Assembly: GCF_900103035.1 (NCBI RefSeq)
Contig: NZ_FMWO01000044.1
Span: 62,001 to 126,000, forward strand
Reading direction: 5' to 3'
Origin: Nitrosomonas mobilis
Lineage (GTDB): Bacteria > Pseudomonadota > Gammaproteobacteria > Burkholderiales > Nitrosomonadaceae
Length of the DNA stretch: 64,000 nucleotides
Positions 55,985 through 64,000 of this stretch are shown here, one piece after another (the first letter of the stretch is position 1; each line of letters opens with the position of its first letter). The position numbers and the translations under genes are program-made. The notes beneath the pieces were generated by a model. That model ran no database searches. It had not been told where the DNA came from and saw only the letters and a list, made by a program, of their open reading frames with translations.

Positions 55985-56869
55985 TCAACACAAATCTTTT
56001 TTATTTAAGGTAAAAGGGCCAGGAGCGTAATTAAAGTCATGAATTGCGGCTGAATAATCAAACACCATATCCTGATTCATTCTGTCAGCCATGCCTGAGG
56101 TGACATGCTGAAAACGCGGCAATATTCTCGCCATTTTCACAGCAGCGTGTATTAGCCATTCCGGAAAATGGAGCAGCCGTGGCGGCTGCTCCATTGCGAA
56201 AAAAATCTTTTCAACCATGTTGTGATAGGCAAGCGTCTCGCCACCGGCGATATTGTAAACCTGATCGACTGCCCGTTCAGATAATAAAGCAGCCTGACAC
56301 GCACTGGCAACATCTTCCACATGCACAGGTTGACGTAATCCCTTTGCCTGACCGGTTAACGGGAAGAAACCAAATTGACGAATGAAACGTACAATCTGCA
56401 TGATATTTTGATCCCGCCCCCAACCGTAAATCAAGGTCGGCCGCAAGATCGTCCAGCGCACACTCTGCTGTTTTGCCCAATCCTTGATACGTGACTCGCC
56501 TTCCGCCAACTGATTTGCCAATGCCCGCTCGTTGCTGTCAATCGAATGATTTTTGGTCAATACGCTGGTGGAAGACAATGCTACTATCCGACGCACTCCC
56601 TGCGCAATCAGCCAGTCAGAATGCGCCGGCAACGTCCAGATCGGTGCCAGATAGAGCCAGTCAGTGATTTTTTCGCCTTGATCAATACCGTTGTTGTTTC
56701 CCGCATGAATCTGCCGCCATGAAAGCGCCGGGTGTTGTTTCTGCATAATCGTTTCTACATTACGACGCGTGCATGCCTTGACCTGCCAATCATTTTTCAG
56801 CAATTTACTTACCAGACACTCACCGACAAAACTGGTTGCGCCAATTACGCCAACAGATCGTTTATCCAC
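55985..56869 (-). CDS. NAD-dependent epimerase/dehydratase-like protein
   Basis: The 294-residue protein opens with the Rossmann loop VGVIGATSFVGECLVSKLL (GxTxFxG-type) and resembles extended or atypical SDR proteins: STSVLTKNHSIDS near 103, LRPTLIYGWGRDQNI near 145 and HVEDVASACQAAL. The usual catalytic Tyr-x-x-x-Lys is not clearly placed, so it may be a sugar epimerase or a related oxidoreductase; substrate unknown. Overlaps the glycosyltransferase gene end by eight bases. Confidence 0.82.
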   Translation of the reverse strand: MDKRSVGVIGATSFVGECLVSKLLKNDWQVKACTRRNVETIMQKQHPALSWRQIHAGNNNGIDQGEKITDWLYLAPIWTLPAHSDWLIAQGVRRIVALSSTSVLTKNHSIDSNERALANQLAEGESRIKDWAKQQSVRWTILRPTLIYGWGRDQNIMQIVRFIRQFGFFPLTGQAKGLRQPVHVEDVASACQAALLSERAVDQVYNIAGGETLAYHNMVEKIFFAMEQPPRLLHFPEWLIHAAVKMARILPRFQHVTSGMADRMNQDMVFDYSAAIHDFNYAPGPFTLNKKDLC

Positions 56870-57767
56870 GATGTAGACCTGTTGATTTTAATAAACTGAC
56901 GCCAACATGATAAAGCACAATCACACTGAAACGCATCGTTATCCCGATGGCCACCAGCCAGGTCAGCCCAACAGGATAACGATGCAAAAAAAATTTGCGG
57001 TAAAAGCGCAACATTCCCCTGTGTTTGTGCCAGGCAACGAAAAAAGGGCGAGCATGGCTGCAGGCTCCCTGATGATGCAATACCGGAACATCCGGCACAA
57101 ACAGGATTTTCCAGTTTTTCTGCCGAAATCGCATGCACCAGTCCAGATCTTCACAATGCAAAAAATAGCCTTCATCCCAGATACCGACCGCATCAATCGC
57201 TTGCCGACGCACCAGCATCAAGGCGCCAGAGATTGCTTCAACCTCAATAGGCTGATCCGGAAGCGGCTGATGATGTAGGTGAAAATCAAAAAAAAGCGTA
57301 GGAAAGAAACGGGCAAAGCGATAAAGACCAGTTGCTCTTACAAAGGCGCGCCATGGGGTTGGAATAGCACGACGGCTTCCTCCTTGTTCACTGCCATCGG
57401 CATTGAGTAGTCGCCCTCCTACCATGCCTGTCCGTCGATCTGACTCAATCACCTGTCTCAGCCGCTCAACAGCGTCCGAACTTATCAAACAGTCCGGATT
57501 AATGAAAAGAATATAGGGAAATACCACCGCGCTCAAACCCAGGTTGCAACCTGCGGCAAATCCTACGTTTTTCTGCAAGGAAATGATATTAAGCTGTCCA
57601 TCACCAAAAAATGCATCTTTGAGTCTGACAATACTGGTATCAGTCGACGCATTATCCACAACGATAATTTGTCCTACTTGCGTTGACAGGGCAAGTGCAC
57701 AATCAACCAGTAATTCGCCCGCATTGTAATTTACGATCAAAGCAGTTATCGGGACTTGATAATTCAT
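56862..57767 (-). CDS. Glycosyltransferase family 2 protein
   Basis: The 301-residue protein is a GT-A enzyme: ITALIVNYNAGELLVDCALA at the N-terminus, IIVVDNASTDTSI near 35, FINPDCLISSD (the DxD-type site, DCL here) near 95, and YFLHCEDLDWCMRFRQKNWK near 205, the ED-x-D-x-C-x-R block of rhamnosyltransferase-type members. The C-terminus has hydrophobic stretches (LTWLVAIGITMRF). Paired with the epimerase gene by an eight-base overlap. Confidence 0.9.
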   Translation of the reverse strand: MNYQVPITALIVNYNAGELLVDCALALSTQVGQIIVVDNASTDTSIVRLKDAFFGDGQLNIISLQKNVGFAAGCNLGLSAVVFPYILFINPDCLISSDAVERLRQVIESDRRTGMVGGRLLNADGSEQGGSRRAIPTPWRAFVRATGLYRFARFFPTLFFDFHLHHQPLPDQPIEVEAISGALMLVRRQAIDAVGIWDEGYFLHCEDLDWCMRFRQKNWKILFVPDVPVLHHQGACSHARPFFVAWHKHRGMLRFYRKFFLHRYPVGLTWLVAIGITMRFSVIVLYHVGVSLLKSTGLHRG

Positions 57768-58174
57768 CCTGCAATTTTCTGACGAACTATGACTGTTTAT
57801 TTTAGGGATGAATTCGTTTTTTACCTACACTATGCATGCTGATGGAAAATCAGCCAGCTATGCACGTCTGATGACTGATTTTTAATAAACTTAATTGGCG
57901 CATTCTCCGGAAAAATCCAATCCAATATTCTGCCTACCCCGGCAGAGAAACTTTATTATACTACTGATACCTGTCAAAACCTGTAAGCTGTGATCAGGTA
58001 ACTTCAGTAATGTATTTAGAGGTGCCCTTTATCTTTATTAGGCGGGTCCTCATTTTGGCCTGTTCATATCGAATCATTTCGTGTCGAAATACTGGTTCTA
58101 GTATAGCCATAAAATAGTTACCAATTGTTTACCGCTGTAACCATTCGTATCAAATCATACGTGAAAAAAATTTT
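57768..58174. other. Intergenic region upstream of dnaA
   Basis: The 407 bases before dnaA are AT-rich and must hold the dnaA promoter. I see no exact DnaA box and no gene. rpmH and rnpA, which lie here in many bacteria, are absent. Confidence 0.5.
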
Positions 58175-59566
58175 ATGCTGAAAATAGAACCCTTCTGGCA
58201 TGATTGTCTAGCGCAGTTCGATCAGGAATTGAATAGTCAGCAATTTAATACCTGGATTAAGCCATTGCGGCTGGAAACCTCGCCGGAAGATGAAAATACC
58301 CTGATATTGATCACACCCAATCGTTTTGTTCAGCAATGGATTCGTGATAATTTCATGAGTCGTATCGAACAAATCGCGCAGCAATATTTCTGTCAGGAAG
58401 TATCACTCAAGCTTGTGCTGGATAAAAATAGTAAGGATCAGCCGGTAATCAAACCTGATCCAGCGTCGAATCACGCAAAAACAAAAAAAATAAATGCCAC
58501 GATAGCCGCCCGCAAGTCTCCTGCTAAATTAATCAAAAAAGCGGATAACAGTTTCCTGAATCCTGCTTTTAATTTTGATACCCTGGTCACTGGCAAGGCT
58601 AACCAGCTGGCGCGCGCAGGAGCACTACAAGTTGCGGATCGCCCAGGCATTGCCTACAACCCCTTGTTCATTTATGGCGGGGTCGGTTTAGGGAAAACTC
58701 ATCTGATTCATGCCATTGGAAATCAGGTACTGCATTTAAATCCGGTTGCCAAAATACGTTATGTTCATGCCGAAAAATATGTTTCGGATGTGGTCAATGC
58801 GTATCAACACAAATCATTTGACAAATTCAAGTCTTATTATCATTCATTGGATCTGCTTCTCGTAGACGATGTGCAGTTTTTCAGCGGTAAAAACCGTACT
58901 CAGGAAGAATTCTTTTATGCATTTAATGCATTGGTAGAAGCACACAAGCAAGTTATTATCACTTCCGATTGTTATCCTAAGGAGATTAGCGGACTGGAAG
59001 AACGACTGGTCTCAAGATTCGGCTGGGGATTAACCGTCGCCATTGAGCCGCCTGAACTGGAAATGCGAGTAGCGATTTTGTTGAAGAAAGCGCAGGCTGA
59101 AAAAATGAGGCTCGATGAAAATACGGCTTTTTTTATTGCCAAATATATTCGCTCCAATGTTAGGGAGTTGGAGGGGGCACTTAAACGCGTGTTAGCTTAT
59201 TCCTGTTTCACTAATCTGCCCATTTCTCTGGAACTTGCCAAAGAGGCATTGAAGGACTTGCTGGCCGTTCAAAACCGGCATATTTCAATTGAAAATATCC
59301 AGAAAACTGTAGCCGAATATTACAAAATCAAACTCACCGATATGTTCTCCAAAAAGCGTACCAGGATTATTGCCCGTCCTCGTCAGATTGCAATGGCGGT
59401 TGCTAAGGAACTGACCCAGATGAGTTTACCGGATATCGGTGAAGCCTTTGGCGGCAGGGATCACACCACGGTATTGCACGCACATCGTAAAATCATGGAA
59501 TTACGTTTATCTGACGCTGCTATAAGTCGGGATTTCAACGCACTGCTGCATATCCTGCGTGGTTGA
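58175..59566 (+). CDS. dnaA: Chromosomal replication initiator DnaA
   Basis: Binds oriC and loads the helicase. The 463-residue protein has an N-terminal domain (to about 85), a basic linker, the AAA+ domain with Walker [11 protein letters not shown] (near 170) and Walker [10 protein letters not shown], and the DNA-binding domain IV with [15 protein letters not shown] near 430. The linker is Lys-rich. Full length. The adjacent dnaN and the DnaA boxes mark the origin. Confidence 0.98.
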   Translation: MLKIEPFWHDCLAQFDQELNSQQFNTWIKPLRLETSPEDENTLILITPNRFVQQWIRDNFMSRIEQIAQQYFCQEVSLKLVLDKNSKDQPVIKPDPASNHAKTKKINATIAARKSPAKLIKKADNSFLNPAFNFDTLVTGKANQLARAGALQVADRPGIAYNPLFIYGGVGLGKTHLIHAIGNQVLHLNPVAKIRYVHAEKYVSDVVNAYQHKSFDKFKSYYHSLDLLLVDDVQFFSGKNRTQEEFFYAFNALVEAHKQVIITSDCYPKEISGLEERLVSRFGWGLTVAIEPPELEMRVAILLKKAQAEKMRLDENTAFFIAKYIRSNVRELEGALKRVLAYSCFTNLPISLELAKEALKDLLAVQNRHISIENIQKTVAEYYKIKLTDMFSKKRTRIIARPRQIAMAVAKELTQMSLPDIGEAFGGRDHTTVLHAHRKIMELRLSDAAISRDFNALLHILRG

Positions 59567-59768
59567 CACTTCTCTGTGCAGAAGCTGTATAGATTGTGGA
59601 TAACTACGGTTATATCCGATAACAATATTTTTATCCACAATTTATCAATAGACTATACATTGTTTATACCGCTGTTAGATGTATGTTAATACTTTGATAA
59701 TAAAATGAATTAATTTTTATACCGTATTTAGTGTTACCTTATTAACTATTATTATTCTTTTTAACTTA
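59567..59768. other. Candidate replication origin (oriC)
   Basis: Two perfect DnaA boxes TTATCCACA: one on the minus strand at 59595-59603 (TGTGGATAA on plus) and one on the plus strand at 59631-59639. An AT-rich tract (59640-59768) follows and could be the unwinding element. Location between dnaA and dnaN is typical of many bacteria. Confidence 0.7.
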
Positions 59769-60893
59769 ATGAAATTATCAATAACGGATCTCAATCTTTT
59801 ACTCAAACCACTTCAGATGGTCAGTGGTGTCGTAGAGCGACGACAAACGATGCCCATCCTGGCAAACACATTGATTGAAATCGGTGATGGAAAGCTGAAA
59901 TTGATTACCTCAGATATGGAAATCGAAAGTGAAGCCACTTCTTCCAGCGAAGAATTAATCGTTACCGAACCATTGCATACCACGGTACCGGCGAGAAAAC
60001 TACTGGATATTCTGAGAGCGCTACCGAAAAATGCTTCACTCGAACTGAGTAAACAGGAAAACCGTTTGCTGATTATTTCAGGAAAAAGCCGTTTTCATCT
60101 TCAATTATTACCAGCAGAAGCGTTTCCACGGATGCACCGAGAAGTGGAAAGTGAAAAGATTTCTTTTACGTTAACTCAAAAAAATCTGAAAAAACATATA
60201 CAGATTGCCATCCATGCTATGGCTCAGCAAGATTTGCGTTACTATTTGAATGGCATGATTTTTGCAGTAGAAGCAGACCGATTAACTTTAGTAGCGACAG
60301 ATACTCGTCGCTTGAGCCTTTCCGGTATATCATTGAATCAGCAATTTGACAAAAGCGCCGCGATCCTACCGCGTAAAGCGGCACAAGAACTGGTTCGTCA
60401 ATTGGAAGACAGTGATGCGCCAGTGACGATTGAAATAACTTCTAAAATTTTCCGCTTCATTTTTCCGGAAGCAGCGTTGACATCCAAAACCATTGCTGGA
60501 AACATTATTGACTACAAGGCCGCTCTTCCTAAGGAACGAAATTATCAATTCTCAGTGAATAGAATAGAATTTCTCTCAGCACTCAAAAGATTGGCGATCA
60601 TATTTAACCAGAGTGACCCTTTTCATAACGTCCGGTTCAAGCTTGCTGATAACGCAATCCTTCTGTCCGTTGCTAATCTGGAACATGAAGAAGCCAGCGA
60701 GGAGATTGAAACCAGTTACCAGCTTGATCCTATCGATACTGTATTCAACATATTGTTATTTATAGAAATTCTTAATGATATGGGCTCAGATTTCATTGAA
60801 TGTTCATTTGAAGAAACTCATGAAGGCCGACTATTAATTACCGCACCAAATGAAAACGATTTCCTGCACATCCTGATGCCGATGAAAAGGTAA
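59769..60893 (+). CDS. dnaN: DNA polymerase III sliding clamp (beta subunit)
   Basis: Forms the dimeric clamp on DNA. The 374-residue protein begins MKLSITDLNLLLKPLQMVSG and shows the three-domain clamp pattern: VVERRQTMPILANTLIEI near 20, YLNGMIFAVEADRLTLVATD near 158 and a C-terminal ending in LHILMPMK. Follows dnaA with the DnaA-box region between them. Confidence 0.97.
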   Translation: MKLSITDLNLLLKPLQMVSGVVERRQTMPILANTLIEIGDGKLKLITSDMEIESEATSSSEELIVTEPLHTTVPARKLLDILRALPKNASLELSKQENRLLIISGKSRFHLQLLPAEAFPRMHREVESEKISFTLTQKNLKKHIQIAIHAMAQQDLRYYLNGMIFAVEADRLTLVATDTRRLSLSGISLNQQFDKSAAILPRKAAQELVRQLEDSDAPVTIEITSKIFRFIFPEAALTSKTIAGNIIDYKAALPKERNYQFSVNRIEFLSALKRLAIIFNQSDPFHNVRFKLADNAILLSVANLEHEEASEEIETSYQLDPIDTVFNILLFIEILNDMGSDFIECSFEETHEGRLLITAPNENDFLHILMPMKR

Positions 60894-60949
60894 ATAACAT
60901 ACCGATTCAGCAAATTTCATTTTTTAATTAAATAAAGTGAACCCTGTAG

Positions 60950-63382
<2,433 letters not shown>

Positions 63383-63487
63383 AGTGTGAAAGGATGGTGA
63401 AGCTCAAAGGGTCGAACATCCTGGCAGGAAAGATGTCACAAATATTGAAATTCCGATTTGTTTATCAATCATGCATTGAGCTTTGTA

Positions 63488-63955
63488 ATGATGCTTGCTC
63501 GACACGATAATAATCAGCAGCCCGAATCTGTACAGATTCATATTCTGCAGCTGCATGATTCTACATTCATCCGCTGGTTGTATTTTGCAATCGGTTTGAC
63601 TGCACTGCTGGCAGGTATTCTCGGTATTTTCCTGCCGGTTTTACCCACGACGCCATTTATTTTGCTGGCAGCGGGCTGTTTTGCGCGCAGCTCCGAGCGT
63701 TTTCATGTGCTGCTGATGAATCATCGCATCGCCGGCCCGATCATTCGCGAATGGTGTGAACATCGGAGTATGCCTCGCAAAGTCAAACGCTGGGCTTATC
63801 TGTTCATGACCTTGTCGTTCGGCAGTTCCATTCTGATTGTCTCTTTCTTGTGGTTGAAAGGCATGTTGGCATTGCTGGCATTAACGCTTGCTTTTTTTAT
63901 CTGGCGCGTGCCAGTGAGGGAGGCCGAGTCAAACAGTAACCAAAAAATGCCATAA
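63488..63955 (+). CDS. DUF454 inner membrane protein (YbaN-like)
   Basis: The 155-residue protein has the DUF454 pattern: FIRWLYFAIGLTALLAGILG, then LPVLPTTPFILLAAGCFARS and SERFHVLLMNHRIAGPIIRE, with further hydrophobic helices. Function unknown. I start at ATG 63488 (or 63491); a TTG at 63458 is possible but has no better ribosome site. Confidence 0.85.
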   Translation: MMLARHDNNQQPESVQIHILQLHDSTFIRWLYFAIGLTALLAGILGIFLPVLPTTPFILLAAGCFARSSERFHVLLMNHRIAGPIIREWCEHRSMPRKVKRWAYLFMTLSFGSSILIVSFLWLKGMLALLALTLAFFIWRVPVREAESNSNQKMP

Positions 63956-64000
63956 TAGCGCCCGCTGAAAACGATCCAGTTGTTTACTCCTTTCCGAATA

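Overview
The window looks like chromosome of a betaproteobacterium, most probably an ammonia oxidiser of the Nitrosomonas group. That assignment rests on overall protein resemblance recalled from memory and on gene layout; no amo, hao or rRNA gene is present to settle it. The right end holds the replication origin region (dnaA-dnaN-gyrB), with two perfect DnaA boxes between dnaA and dnaN.

Layout, left to right. 1-4450: carA-carB, on the minus strand. 4776-10599: a tight five-gene plus-strand operon for a surface glycan containing a nonulosonic (sialic-acid-like) acid: two GT-B-like surface carbohydrate proteins, a phospholipase-D-fold protein between them, a short NeuB without its SAF domain, and a NeuA fused to a KdsC-like HAD phosphatase. 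10692-17450: housekeeping and envelope genes (J-domain protein, glycosyltransferase, fur, bamE, dapB, apaH, plsC, PfkB kinase). 17557-22866: the glycine cleavage operon gcvT-gcvH-gcvPA-tpx-gcvPB behind a tandem glycine riboswitch, with a thiol peroxidase gene inside it. 23136-28154: IS66 and DUF3465 debris, tRNA-Asn, an ABC-2 permease without its ATPase, and divergent metR/metE with a perfect MetR operator between them.

28273-47366 is an accessory zone. It starts with a perfect palindrome, then a VapBC toxin-antitoxin pair, a SIR2-HerA antiphage pair and an alkylation repair operon (ada-like, 2OG oxygenase, alkB). It then runs into a graveyard of broken genes (SDR, IS1595, IS256 and IS6 family pieces, an ABC ATPase, NAD synthetase). 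Between the wrecks sits an iron/peroxide set. An exported ferritin lies divergent to a two-cysteine ArsR regulator (BigR/SqrR-like) across a perfect palindrome, followed by a His-rich LTXXQ protein and a di-haem cytochrome c peroxidase with a very His-rich N-terminus. A cytoplasmic bacterioferritin and a 2-Cys peroxiredoxin lie nearby. I read the exported ferritin plus His-rich peroxidase set as a possible periplasmic iron/peroxide buffering module and as the best candidate here for something undescribed.

47763-57767: a structured-RNA-like hairpin before a lipase gene, an unknown membrane protein, a glutathione transferase remnant, galU, a complete type I secretion system (ABC transporter, adaptor, TolC) without a recognisable substrate, and an epimerase/glycosyltransferase pair. 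58175-63955: dnaA, dnaN, gyrB and a DUF454 membrane protein. rpmH-rnpA, usual neighbours of dnaA, are not next to it here.
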